NCBI GenBank assembly: GCA_963804825.1
Contig: CAWDRV010000003.1
Span: forward strand, 1,488,001 to 1,552,000
Length of the DNA stretch: 64,000 nucleotides
Source: JBKQVT01 sp963804825
Lineage (GTDB): Bacteria; Planctomycetota; Planctomycetia; Pirellulales; Thermoguttaceae
Direction of reading: 5' to 3'
Below are positions 16,482 to 24,769 of the stretch, piece after piece (position 1 is the first letter of the stretch; each line of letters starts with the position of its first letter). The translations under genes and the position numbers were made by a program. The notes beneath the pieces were generated by a model. It did not search any database, was not told where the DNA came from, and was given only the letters and a program-made list of their open reading frames with translations.

Positions 16482-17744
16482 ACGCGATCCTGGCCACTCC
16501 GATGGAAGTCCGCCTGGCGGCGCTGTTCGTCGTGGGGGCGTGCGTCGGCAGCCTGGTGAACTTGGGCGTCTATCGGTTGGGCTGGCGGCGGCGGGCGATC
16601 AGCCCGTGGTCGCCGCCGGAGGCCGGCGCGGGGCCGCGGCGGCCGCTGGACCGCGTGCCGATCCTCGGCTGGTTCACGCTCCGCCGCGAGGCCGCCCTGC
16701 ACGGCGCCGGGTTCTGGGTGCGGCCCATGCTGGTGGAACTGGCCCTCGGCGTCGGGCTGGCCGCGCTTTATCAATGGGAGATCGGCTGCAAGGGACTTCT
16801 GCCGGCCGGTTTCCCTTTCCGCTCGTCCCCGGACCTGCTGACCCTGCTGCACTGCCAATACTTCGCCCACGCGACGCTCATCGCGTTGATGCTGGCCGCG
16901 TCGCTGATCGACGCGGACGAGAAGACCATTCCCGACGCGATTACGGTGCCCGGGGCGCTGGTGGGCCTGCTGCTGGCGGCCGTGTGCCCCTGGTCGCTGC
17001 TTCCCGACGCCCGGATGCTACCCGACGGCGGGGCCTACCTCCATTATCTGCAACTGACGTCGCCGAATGCCCGGCCCGCGTGGCTGGACGGCTTCCCCAA
17101 CAAGGTTTCGCTGGCCATCGGCCTGGGCTGCTTCGTGGCATGGTGCGCGGCCCTCTCGCCCCGCACCTGGTATGCAAGGCACGGCTGGCGCCGGGCGCTG
17201 GGGCTATCGCTGGCGCGGCTGGTCCGCAGCCGGGCCACCTACGGGCTGCTCCTCTTGGCCGTCGTCGGCTCGGCCGCCGTCGCCGCCGCGTGGCGGTTGG
17301 GCGAATCGACTTGGACGGGCCTGCTCACCGCGCTGGTCGGCATGGCGGCCGGCGGCGGGCTGATCTGGTTGGTCCGCATCATCGGCGGCCATGCCCTGGG
17401 ACGCGAGGCGATGGGCTTCGGCAACGTCACCCTCATGGCCATGATCGGCGCGTTCCTCGGCTGGCAAACCTGCCTGATCGTCTTCTTCCTCGCCCCGTTG
17501 GCCGGCCTGGTCCTGGGGCTGGTGCAACTGATCGCTGCGGCGCGGCTCGGAAATCCCCTACGGACCGTTTCTCTGCCTCGGGGCGTTGGCGGCCATCGTC
17601 GGTTGGGCGTCGATCTGGGACCGTCTGTCGATCTTCTTCCTGCCCGGCTGGCTTGCGCCGGCGGCGATGTTGGGCTGCTTGCTTTTGATGGGCCTGATGC
17701 TGGCCGGCTGGAGATTGGTGAAGGGCGTGATTTTCGGGAAATAA
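16478..17744 (+). CDS. type IV prepilin peptidase, A24 family (one frameshift)
   Basis: Inner-membrane aspartyl protease that would process prepilins such as the DUF1559 protein at 18130. About 420 residues with around eight hydrophobic helices. The first catalytic aspartate is in LIDADEKTIPDAITVPG. The second motif, normally GxGD, reads MGFGNVTLMAMIGAFLGW, with Asn (near 17423) for the catalytic Asp. The cytoplasmic CxxC zinc/methylase region is absent, as in other planctomycete members that I recall. GTG 16478 overlaps the aroK stop by three bases, so the pair is coupled. A shift near 17545 (extra C in CGGCTCGG) restores EIPYGPFLCLGALAA to the end. Confidence 0.8.
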
Positions 17745-17766
17745 AAGAAGCGATTTTCCGCTGGGC

Positions 17767-17840
17767 GCCACTGCTGGCTTGTCCAGCAGTGCCGAATCAC
17801 CACAAAGCGCAACACTGCTGGGCAAGCCAGCAGTGGCACC
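17767..17840. repeat. pair of palindromes, family D
   Basis: CCACTGCTGGCTTGTCCAGCAGTG at 17767-17792 and CACTGCTGGGCAAGCCAGCAGTG at 17813-17836 are two hairpins built from the same CACTGCTGG arm, separated by about 20 bases. They could fold separately or as one long structure. Placed just after the prepilin peptidase stop. Confidence 0.75.
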
Positions 17841-18129
17841 CGGCGCCTTGACTCCCCAAGAACCCCACAATCTGGCGGTTCATTACCCCCAATAAATGCG
17901 CAACTTGCCGGGAATGCCCGAGAAGGGCGAGAAGCTGCCCGGTTCGTTCCCTTGCCAACCGATAAGATATCGGGTAGTTTAGAAGAGAGAGGATTGGGGG
18001 TGTGCGCGAGGCCGGGCGGTGACCGGCGTTTGGTTGCGGACGGCTTCGGCAAGCCGTGCGCACGCCCGCAGTTGTGGCGTTGGTTGGCCCTTGTTCTGAG
18101 AGGCCCGGGCGAGGGAAGGAGGAACAGAG
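17841..18129. other. intergenic region upstream of the DUF1559 gene
   Basis: About 290 bases with no gene. It holds an AT-richer segment (AACCGATAAGATATCGGGTAG, about 17957-17977) with a small palindrome GATAAGATATC, which may be part of the promoter of the pseudopilin gene. I see no further structure. Confidence 0.4.
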
Positions 18130-19359
18130 ATGGTTCGCGGACGATCGTCAAAACGCGGAGTCGGTCGCGGGTTCACGTTGGTGGAGTTGCTGGTGGTGAT
18201 CGTGATCATCAGCATCCTCGTCGGGCTGATTTTGCCCGCGATGCAAGGGGTGCGGGAAACGGCCCGCCGCCTCACGTGCTCGAACAACCTCTACCAGATG
18301 GGCCGGGGGTGTCTGGCCCACGAGTCGGCCCAGGGTTTTTACCCAACCGGGGGCTGGTTCTATCGGTGGGCAGGCGATCCGAACCAGGGCTTCACGATCA
18401 GGCAACCCGGCGGCTGGAATTACAACATTCTGCCCTACATCGATCTGAATGCCTTGCATGACATGGGCAAGGGTATGGGGCTGAACCCCCCCCAGGATGC
18501 CCGAGATGGCAGCGGTGCCAACGGCAGGCGGATGCAGCTTGGGGCCCAAATGGCCGCCACTCCGGTGGCGGTATTCTGCTGCCCGTCGCGTCGCAAACCA
18601 ATCGCCTTCCCGTACATGGACTTCGACAACTGGCATTTCTACAACGTCGCCATGAACACGTCCAGTCCGATTGCCCGAACCGACTATGCGAGCAACGGCG
18701 GGGATTGTCAATACGACTGTAGTGGTTGGGGGCCGGATCCGGACGACAACGGCGATGCGGATTCTTATGCCGAGGGGATGGGAACGAATCTCGAGGGGGC
18801 AGACACGACCAATAGTAATTCTCACCATTGGAATTATCCCTCCGGCTTCCCTTTGAACCCCAGCAACCCCAATGGCGTCGAAACGGGGGTGATTTTTCGC
18901 CACGCCACGATTTGCGTCGCCCAGATTCGCAAGGGCACCAGTTACACCTATTTGATCGGCGAGAAGTTCCTCGATTCCGCTTTCTACACCGCGAATCAGT
19001 TCCAGGGCGACGAAACGGGTTGGATCGGCGGCTTCAGCAGCGATTCCACCCGCTGGACGGGCTACAATGGCTACTCCGTCAAGACCGCCCCCGACCAAAG
19101 CAGTAATGGCTCGAATTATACCAACGCGGTCGTGACCGTACCGCACCAGGACTACATGGTGGCGGGTGACTGGAACAACAGCACCGGGGGTGGGGGGAAC
19201 GACTGGATTTGCTTCGGCAGTGCCCATCCCAACACCTTCGGCATGGCCATGTGCGACGGCTCCGTGCACCAAGTGTCCTATTCCATCGACCCTGAAGTCC
19301 ATCGCATCCTGGGCAATCGCCTCGACAAGACGCCGTTCGATCTCACCGTGATCAAATAG
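18130..19359 (+). CDS. DUF1559 pseudopilin-like protein
   Basis: A 409-residue member of the large planctomycete DUF1559 family. It opens with a class III (type IV pilin-like) signal: basic RGVGRG, then FTLVELLVVIVIISILVGLI with the processing G/F and Glu5, so it would be a substrate of the prepilin peptidase upstream. The C-terminal half has the usual domain with GEKFLDSAFY, FGSAHPNTFGMAMCDGSV (the H-X9-DG box) and a final VHRILGNRLDKTPFD. GGAGGA precedes ATG 18130. It is followed 38 bases later by an EF-hand lipoprotein, a pairing seen often in these genomes. Exact role unknown. Confidence 0.93.
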   Translation: MVRGRSSKRGVGRGFTLVELLVVIVIISILVGLILPAMQGVRETARRLTCSNNLYQMGRGCLAHESAQGFYPTGGWFYRWAGDPNQGFTIRQPGGWNYNILPYIDLNALHDMGKGMGLNPPQDARDGSGANGRRMQLGAQMAATPVAVFCCPSRRKPIAFPYMDFDNWHFYNVAMNTSSPIARTDYASNGGDCQYDCSGWGPDPDDNGDADSYAEGMGTNLEGADTTNSNSHHWNYPSGFPLNPSNPNGVETGVIFRHATICVAQIRKGTSYTYLIGEKFLDSAFYTANQFQGDETGWIGGFSSDSTRWTGYNGYSVKTAPDQSSNGSNYTNAVVTVPHQDYMVAGDWNNSTGGGGNDWICFGSAHPNTFGMAMCDGSVHQVSYSIDPEVHRILGNRLDKTPFDLTVIK

Positions 19360-19397
19360 TCTTGCTTGATCTTGAAACTCTGAGGACTGCCGTAAGC

Positions 19398-20087
19398 ATG
19401 GAAACCCGCCTCTCCACCTCCACCAGCGCCGGGCGAATCCCGGCGGCGGGCCCGACGGGGCCCGCAAGAAGGCGGCCGGCCACGGCGTCCATTCTTGCAC
19501 GCCTGAGCGCGCTGGCGCTGGGCACGGCGGTCTTTGCTGGGCTGGGGTGCGGCAGTTCCGGGCCGCCCCAAGTGCCTCTGCCAACAATCCCTCCGGATGC
19601 GGGCGAAAGGGCGGTCGAACTCTACGACGCCAACCACGACGGGACCATCGAGGGGGCCGAACTCGACAAAGTGCCGGGGCTGAAAGCGGCATTGGGTTCG
19701 CTCGGTGTCCGTCGTGACGGCAAGGTCACGGCCGCCGCCATCAACGCCCGCATCCAATTGTGGAAAGACGCCAAAATCGGCCGGGTGACCCAGTTCGTCC
19801 AGATCACGCACAACGGCGAGCCGCTGGCCGGCGCCACGGTCACCTGCGAGCCGGAATCGTTTCTCGGCGACCAGATCCAGCCGGGCACCGGCATCACCGA
19901 CTCCACGGGTCGCTGTTCGGTCTCGATCGCCAACGCTCGACCACCCGGCCTTGCCCCCGGGTTCTATCGCGTCAAGGTGACGAAGAGCGGCGAGGACATT
20001 CCGGCAATCTACAATACCGAAACCACGCTGGGCCTGGAAGCGTTCGTGGGCATGCGACGGAGGGTCTGGTTCGATCTGCACTATTGA
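19398..20087 (+). CDS. lipoprotein with EF-hand-like loop and Ig-like domain
   Basis: A 229-residue predicted lipoprotein: hydrophobic LALGTAVFAGLGC with lipobox Cys about residue 49. A calcium-binding type loop DANHDGTIEGAEL follows at about residues 75-87, then an alpha segment, then a carboxypeptidase-regulatory-like beta domain (VQITHNGEPLAGATVTCEP, GFYRVKVTKSGEDIPAIYNT). Such small lipoproteins commonly follow DUF1559 genes in planctomycetes. ATG 19398 is the first start that leaves a plausible signal. A longer N-terminus from 19362 is less likely. Function unknown. Confidence 0.75.
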   Translation: METRLSTSTSAGRIPAAGPTGPARRRPATASILARLSALALGTAVFAGLGCGSSGPPQVPLPTIPPDAGERAVELYDANHDGTIEGAELDKVPGLKAALGSLGVRRDGKVTAAAINARIQLWKDAKIGRVTQFVQITHNGEPLAGATVTCEPESFLGDQIQPGTGITDSTGRCSVSIANARPPGLAPGFYRVKVTKSGEDIPAIYNTETTLGLEAFVGMRRRVWFDLHY

Positions 20088-20147
20088 TCGAGGACGAAAT
20101 TCGCAAGGCGGAACCTTGCCTTCCGCCCTCACCCCTCCGCCCGCCTT

Positions 20148-20172
20148 ATCCGGCGGCTCACGCCGCCGGCTC
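20148..20172. repeat. palindromic repeat, family A (C/G variant)
   Basis: ATCCGGCGGCTCACGCCGCC then GGCTC, in the reverse orientation to the copies at 15829 and 32669. It lies between the convergent lipoprotein (plus) and Pro/Gly-rich protein (minus) genes and could form a bidirectional terminator. Confidence 0.8.
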
Positions 20173-20198
20173 ACTGCCTTCCGCCTTCCTCCCAACCG

Positions 20199-20858
20199 CT
20201 ACGGCGCCGGCGGCGGTGGCGTGGGTGTCCCGCTCGAATGACTGCTGCCCGAATGGTCGCTGCCCGATGACCCGCTGCCCGTCGCCGACGACGGAGACGA
20301 CGAGGGAGACGGTGGCGGAGACGATGGCGACGTGGCGGGTGTCGTCGCCGGGTTGCCGGCGGGCGCGTTCGACCAGCCCGACCACGGGCCTTGCGACGCT
20401 GGCGCGGCGCCGTAGGGACTCTGCCACGAGGAGTAGGGCGTCGGCCCCGGGCCTGGATTGTTGCCCCAGTTGCCCTGCGGATAACCCCAGTTGCCCTGCG
20501 GATAACCCTGCGGATAGCCCCAGGGACCATAGGGCGTGGCGCCGGGACGGTAGGGATATTCCCATTCGCCGTAGGGGCGGATCAGCAGGCCCTGGCCCCA
20601 GGTCTGCACGATGTGGAGGTGGTCCGTGCTGTCGCCGGCGCAAATGCTGATGGTGTTGTGGCGATAGCCGCTTTCCAGATAGGTATCGTCGTAGCGGAGA
20701 TAGGCCGGAGCGCCGGGGCTGTATTGCACGACCCGCTGGCCGGTTTCGGGTGAGTGCGTGTAGTGCGCAGGGGCGAAAATCCAGCTAGAGTCGTCCGCGA
20801 TGGCGCCGGCGGGCATCAAGGCGGCCAGCGCCAGGATCGAAGCGAGTTGCAGTCTCAT
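20199..20858 (-). CDS. secreted protein with Tyr/Pro/Gly repeats and Ser/Pro tail
   Basis: A 219-residue exported protein: signal peptide MRLQLASILALAALMPAGAIA, then a roughly 90-residue domain (DSSWIFAPAHYTHSPETGQR, AYLRYDDTYLESGYRHNTIS) and a low-complexity tail with repeats such as GYPQGNW and a Ser/Pro/Thr-rich end. Periplasmic or surface location is likely. I do not recognise the N-terminal domain. Its neighbour at 20952-21473 is on the same strand. Frame intact. Confidence 0.7.
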   Translation of the reverse strand: MRLQLASILALAALMPAGAIADDSSWIFAPAHYTHSPETGQRVVQYSPGAPAYLRYDDTYLESGYRHNTISICAGDSTDHLHIVQTWGQGLLIRPYGEWEYPYRPGATPYGPWGYPQGYPQGNWGYPQGNWGNNPGPGPTPYSSWQSPYGAAPASQGPWSGWSNAPAGNPATTPATSPSSPPPSPSSSPSSATGSGSSGSDHSGSSHSSGTPTPPPPAP

Positions 20859-20951
20859 GGGAGTTCATCATTGGGTGTCGATGCGAGGGGAATCGGAATG
20901 TCGTCTATGCGATGCGCGCCGCGGCCGGCGCCGCTTTTCTTGGGTGCGTCC

Positions 20952-21473
20952 TCAGTTTGCCAACACGAGTTGGAGTTCCTCTGTGGTCGGATCGTAAAGG
21001 TACTTGTAGCCCGCGGGCGGGTCGGGCAATTCGACGCGATACAGGCGAATGACGTTCTGCATGAATTGGTCGTGGGTCGGTGGTCCTTGCCCGTGATTCT
21101 TTCTCCTGTAGGAATTCAACGCGTTGGGGACGACGTAATCAAAAACGACGCGCTCCTTGATGGAGAACACGCTGGCGATGGGGACGGCGGCCGGCTTGAC
21201 GCCGGAGCCCTGGCTGCCGGCATCCGTGGCCGTCTCCGTCGCGGGCTGGTCCGGACCGTGCGTTGTCGCCGTCGCCGTCGTCGCCGTTGTCGCCGTTCCA
21301 GACGCCGTCGTGGGCGCCGGCGCGTTGTCAGGCGTGACCACGGGCTTTTGCCACTCTCCGTCGCCGCAGCCGCTCGTCAGGCCCAGCGCCACAACGGCCG
21401 CCATCGCCAGGATCGCCGTCATCGCCGTGGTCGCCGTGGGTGCGGTGGGAAAGGGGAGGGGGCTGAGTCGCAT
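20952..21473 (-). CDS. lipoprotein, Thr/Ala-rich linker and small C-terminal domain
   Basis: A 173-residue predicted lipoprotein. A signal segment AILAMAAVVALGLTSGC gives the lipobox LTSGC. A Thr/Ala/Pro linker (about residues 45-95) leads to a C-terminal domain (FDYVVPNALNSYRRKN, RLYRVELPDPPAGYKYLYDP) I do not recognise. AGGAGA precedes ATG 21473 by about 8 bases. Its first 146 bases overlap the 3' end of surE in another frame. Confidence 0.7.
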   Translation of the reverse strand: MRLSPLPFPTAPTATTAMTAILAMAAVVALGLTSGCGDGEWQKPVVTPDNAPAPTTASGTATTATTATATTHGPDQPATETATDAGSQGSGVKPAAVPIASVFSIKERVVFDYVVPNALNSYRRKNHGQGPPTHDQFMQNVIRLYRVELPDPPAGYKYLYDPTTEELQLVLAN

Positions 21474-22299
21474 GGGGATGTTCTCCTGCCAGTTGGGGCG
21501 GCTGGGCCGCTTGGAGGTTGCCGAGGTCGAACTGCCAGCTTTCCATTTCCGCCAGGACCGAAGTCCGGCTCAAATCATAATCCAGCGGGGTCAGCGTAAT
21601 CAAGCCTTGGGCCAGTGCGGAGAGGTCGGTCTCGCGGGTGGACACGCGCGGCGGCGGCCCCCCGCGGAGCCAGAAGTAATCGCGGCCCCAGGGGTCTTGA
21701 CGCTTCTCGAAGCGGTCGTCGTACCGCGTGACGTTCATCGGCACGCTGCACACCCGCGGCGAGCCGGTCAAGGCCGCCGTGGGGATGTTCATGTTGTACA
21801 GTTGCGGCCGGGCGTCTTTCTTCGCCAAGAGCTGTTCGATCACGAGGCGGGCCAACCGGGCCGCCTTGTCCAGTCGAGGATGCTCGGCGTATTGCAGCGA
21901 GACGGCGATGCTGGTGATGCCGAAGAACGCCCCTTCGATGGCGGCGGCCACCGTGCCCGAATAAAGCACGTTGATGCCGGCATTCAGGCCGCTATTGATG
22001 CCGCTGACGACCAACTCCGGCGGCTCCGGACAGAACTCGGTCACTCCGATCTTGACGCAGTCGGCCGGGCTGCCCTGGACGGCCCAACCCCAGCGCTGCC
22101 CCTCTTGGCCCGGATATCGCTCGTCGCAAAAGACCTCTTTGACGATAAGTGGGGTAAGATAGGTAATCGAATGAGCTACGCCGCTCTGCTCAACGGCCGG
22201 GGCCACGACGTAGACTTCGCCAAGCCGGCGGAGTTCTTGCTGCATCGCGGCCAATCCCGGGGCGTAGATGCCATCGTCATTCGTCAGCAGAATTCGCAC
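21328..22299 (-). CDS. surE: 5'/3'-nucleotidase SurE
   Basis: Stationary-phase survival phosphatase that removes phosphate from nucleoside monophosphates. The metal site is clear: VRILLTNDDG at the N-terminus, VAPAVEQSGVAHSIT, and VVSGINSGLNAGINVLYSGT. GTG 22299 is chosen because the family begins (M)RILLTNDDG. An upstream in-frame ATG (22353) lies inside the probable -10 box. The usual SurE length is about 250 residues. This frame adds about 55 His/Pro/Arg-rich residues that overlap the signal-peptide region of the next gene, so a missed stop or frameshift near 21510 is possible. Confidence 0.9.
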   Translation of the reverse strand: MRILLTNDDGIYAPGLAAMQQELRRLGEVYVVAPAVEQSGVAHSITYLTPLIVKEVFCDERYPGQEGQRWGWAVQGSPADCVKIGVTEFCPEPPELVVSGINSGLNAGINVLYSGTVAAAIEGAFFGITSIAVSLQYAEHPRLDKAARLARLVIEQLLAKKDARPQLYNMNIPTAALTGSPRVCSVPMNVTRYDDRFEKRQDPWGRDYFWLRGGPPPRVSTRETDLSALAQGLITLTPLDYDLSRTSVLAEMESWQFDLGNLQAAQPPQLAGEHPHATQPPPLSHRTHGDHGDDGDPGDGGRCGAGPDERLRRRRVAKARGHA

Positions 22300-22349
22300 G
22301 CCCAAGACCCATCTCTTTCCGAAATATTCGCACGGAAGAACTATCTCTA

Positions 22350-22378
22350 TCATAGTCAGAGTCGCGGTTTGTTACAAT
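22350..22378 (-). promoter_or_regulatory. candidate surE promoter
   Basis: On the minus strand TTGTAA and TATGAT are separated by 17 bases (TTGTAACAAACCGC...CTATGATAG). The -10 matches 5 of 6 and the -35 matches 4 of 6 consensus positions. It supports a surE start downstream of 22350, at GTG 22299. Confidence 0.55.
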
Positions 22379-22591
22379 GGAGGAGCATGTAACCCATTGA
22401 TATGAATAGGTTTATGGCGACTGACTCCGGATTGGCGTCCCACGGCGTCCCGCCGGGCGCCGATTCGCGGTTGCAGTTTGCCGTAACTTTGATAAGATTG
22501 AGTGGTTGGCGTTTTAACCGTTGACACACAAACAAGACATGATCGGTTAACAGATGCCTTCGGGATCCCTCCGAGGGATGGACGAAGCAGA

Positions 22592-22800
22592 GCGCACAGC
22601 GAGTAATTCGACTGGTTTTTTTGCAGCAAGAACCAACCAGTTTTTGGGGATCGGCGCGATGATCGAGTGGGTGTTGATCCTGATCCGGTTTCTTCACGGG
22701 CTTTGGGGGGGTAGGTCCTCCGTCCCGTGTGGAGTTGGCGAGTATCGGGAAACATCGTGCGAACTGGTTCCGTTGGATCTTCTCTTGTCGGGACGGTGTT
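22592..22800 (+). ncRNA. candidate structured RNA, possibly 6S RNA
   Basis: About 600 bases between divergent surE and rny hold no gene but much secondary structure. AACCAGTT (22634-22641) can pair with AACTGGTT (about 22759-22766), enclosing a hairpin CACGGGCTTT...GTCCCGTG and the segment GTTGGCGAGTATCGGGAAAC, which resembles the 3' side of the 6S RNA central region. In several bacterial groups 6S RNA lies just upstream of rny, which is the position here. A hairpin with a T tract follows at 22863-22900. Ends are approximate, and the 6S identity is an inference from position and shape. Confidence 0.4.
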
Positions 22801-22862
22801 GGATTCCGTCTGTCGGTCGTAATCTCTTGAAGCCCGTGCGCCCGGCCGGCGTTTAGCCGGTC

Positions 22863-22900
22863 CAGGGGGCAGTCGCGCTGCCTCCTGCGTCCATCTTTTT
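22863..22900 (+). terminator. hairpin with T tract
   Basis: AGGGGGCAGTCGCGCTGCCT then CCT forms a stem of about 9 bp with a TCGCG loop, followed after 8 bases by CTTTTT. It would end a transcript coming from the candidate RNA upstream, 93 bases before rny. Confidence 0.55.
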
Positions 22901-22992
22901 CGGGGATTCGTGCGCGCAACGCCGTCGAGGTCTTGCGCCGCGCCGCGGTTGCGGTCGAAGGCGCATCGTGACCGGATTTCGAGAGAGAAGCC

Positions 22993-24543
22993 ATGCCGTA
23001 CCCAGTTACCGTCATCCTTATCGTGGCGGCCGTCATCCTGACGTTCACGCTGACGCGGCTCTTAGACCGTTTGCGGCGTCGAGATGCCGAATCGGAAGCC
23101 AAGGAAATCGTCCGCCGGGCCCAGCAAGAGGTGGAGAACCGTCGCCGCGAGGCCGAGTTGGAGATCAAGGAGCAGACGCTCCAGGCCCAGGCCGAAAGCG
23201 AAAAGGAGCTGCGCCGTCTGCGCGGCGAGCTTCACGAACGCGAACGCCTCCTGGACAAACGCCAGGACGCCCTCGAAGAGCAGGCCGAGCAGCTTCGCAA
23301 GCAAGAGAAGATCGTCGAAGGCACCCAGCGCAAGCTGACCGAGAGGATCCAGGACGCCAACCGCCGCAAGGAGGAACTCGCCAAGGTTCTCGACTTGCAG
23401 CGGCAGACCCTCCATGAGCTGAGCGGGCTGAGCCGCGAGGAGGCCACCAAGCGGCTCCTGGAAATCCTCGACACGCAACTGCAGCAGGAGGCCGGCGCCG
23501 TCATTCTCCGCCACGAGAAGCGGATCGCCGAGACCTGCGAGCAGCACTCCCGCGAGGTCCTCCTCACCTGCCTCCAGCGCTATGCCGCCGCGCATACCGG
23601 CGAAACCACGACCAGCACGGTGGGCATTACCAACGACGAGATGAAGGGACGCATCATCGGCCGCGAAGGACGCAACATCCGCGCCTTCGAGAAGGCCACC
23701 GGCGTGGACGTCATCATCGACGACACGCCCGGCGTGGTGATCGTCAGCGCCTTCGACACGATCCGCCGCGAGGTGGCGCGGATCGCGCTGAACAAGCTGA
23801 TTGCCGACGGGCGCATCCATCCCTCCCGCATCGAGGAAATCGTCGCCAGCACGCAGCAGGAGTTGGAACGCCACATTCAGAAGCTCGGCGAAGAGGCCTG
23901 CCGCGAGGCGGACATGCACAACGTCCATGAGCGGATCGTCAACCTGCTGGGCCGGCTGCACTTCCGCACCAGCTACAGCCAGAACGTCCTGCGTCACAGC
24001 ATCGAGGTGGCGTTCATTGCCGGCATGTTGGCGGAGGAAATCGGCCTGAACGGCCCCTTGGCGCGGCGTTGCGGCCTGCTGCACGACATCGGCAAGGCGG
24101 CCGACCACGAGGCCGAGGGCGGACATCCCAAGATCGGCGCCGATCTGCTCAAACGCTACGGCGAACGGCCCGAGGTGGTCCATGCGGCCGCCGGGCACCA
24201 CGACGACCTGCGGATCGACAACCCGTACACGGTCCTGGTGTCGGCGGCCGACGCTTGCAGCGCCTCGCGGCCCGGGGCACGCCGGGAAACGCTCGAACGC
24301 TACGTCAAACGCATGGAGGAACTCGAATCCATCGCCGGCCGCTTCCCGGGCGTCGAACAGGCGTTCGCCATTCAGGCCGGCCGCGAACTCCGGGTCTTGG
24401 TCAGTTCCAAGGAAACCACCGACGAGACGGCCGCCAAAATCTGCCACGACATCGTCCAGGCCTTCGAGCAACAGCTTAGCTATCCGGGCGAGATCAAGGT
24501 CACCGTCCTGCGGGAAACCCGGCACGTCGAAATGGCCCGATAA
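22993..24543 (+). CDS. rny: ribonuclease Y
   Basis: Membrane-anchored endoribonuclease that starts decay of many mRNAs. The 516-residue product has the standard order: N-terminal transmembrane helix (VTVILIVAAVILTFTLT), a long coiled coil (about 30-200, rich in E/K/R/Q), a KH domain with GRIIGREGRNIRAFEKATG, and an HD domain with LLHDIGKAADHE and AAGHHDD. The frame is intact. ATG 22993 fits the family start and has GAGAGAAG upstream. The YmdB-type gene follows about 225 bases later, an association also known from Firmicutes (rny-ymdB). Confidence 0.97.
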   Translation: MPYPVTVILIVAAVILTFTLTRLLDRLRRRDAESEAKEIVRRAQQEVENRRREAELEIKEQTLQAQAESEKELRRLRGELHERERLLDKRQDALEEQAEQLRKQEKIVEGTQRKLTERIQDANRRKEELAKVLDLQRQTLHELSGLSREEATKRLLEILDTQLQQEAGAVILRHEKRIAETCEQHSREVLLTCLQRYAAAHTGETTTSTVGITNDEMKGRIIGREGRNIRAFEKATGVDVIIDDTPGVVIVSAFDTIRREVARIALNKLIADGRIHPSRIEEIVASTQQELERHIQKLGEEACREADMHNVHERIVNLLGRLHFRTSYSQNVLRHSIEVAFIAGMLAEEIGLNGPLARRCGLLHDIGKAADHEAEGGHPKIGADLLKRYGERPEVVHAAAGHHDDLRIDNPYTVLVSAADACSASRPGARRETLERYVKRMEELESIAGRFPGVEQAFAIQAGRELRVLVSSKETTDETAAKICHDIVQAFEQQLSYPGEIKVTVLRETRHVEMAR

Positions 24544-24630
24544 AGAAAACCTCGCGGTCGCGGACATGACTCGGCAACGTTCCGCGTCCGAATAACTTGA
24601 TCGAGTTTTTAAGAGTCCCGAGACAGCGGA

Positions 24631-24700
24631 GGAACACTGATTTTCGCTAATCTTCGCTGATTGTTTCTATAAGTGTCGATTAGCGAAGATTAGTGTTTCC
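24631..24700. repeat. inverted repeat between rny and the YmdB-type gene
   Basis: GGAACACTGATTTTCGCTAATCTTCGCTGATT and, after about 17 bases, the reverse arm GATTAGCGAAGATTAGTGTTTCC. The unit AATCTTCGCT occurs in both arms, so the element is an imperfect AT-rich palindrome of about 70 bp, unlike the GC-rich families elsewhere in the window. Confidence 0.75.
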
Positions 24701-24769
24701 TGGAAGACAGTCAACTTGTTCTGACGCAGTTCCTAACACGCGACCACCTTGAATGAGAAAGCGTTCCCT

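Noticed and set aside
22300..22353. Upstream ATG start for surE (18 extra residues)
   Set aside because: The ATG lies inside the TATGAT -10 candidate, and SurE proteins begin directly at RILLTNDDG. GTG 22299 fits better.
23062..24567. 501-residue minus-strand frame opposite rny
   Set aside because: Antisense shadow of the coiled-coil and HD regions of RNase Y.
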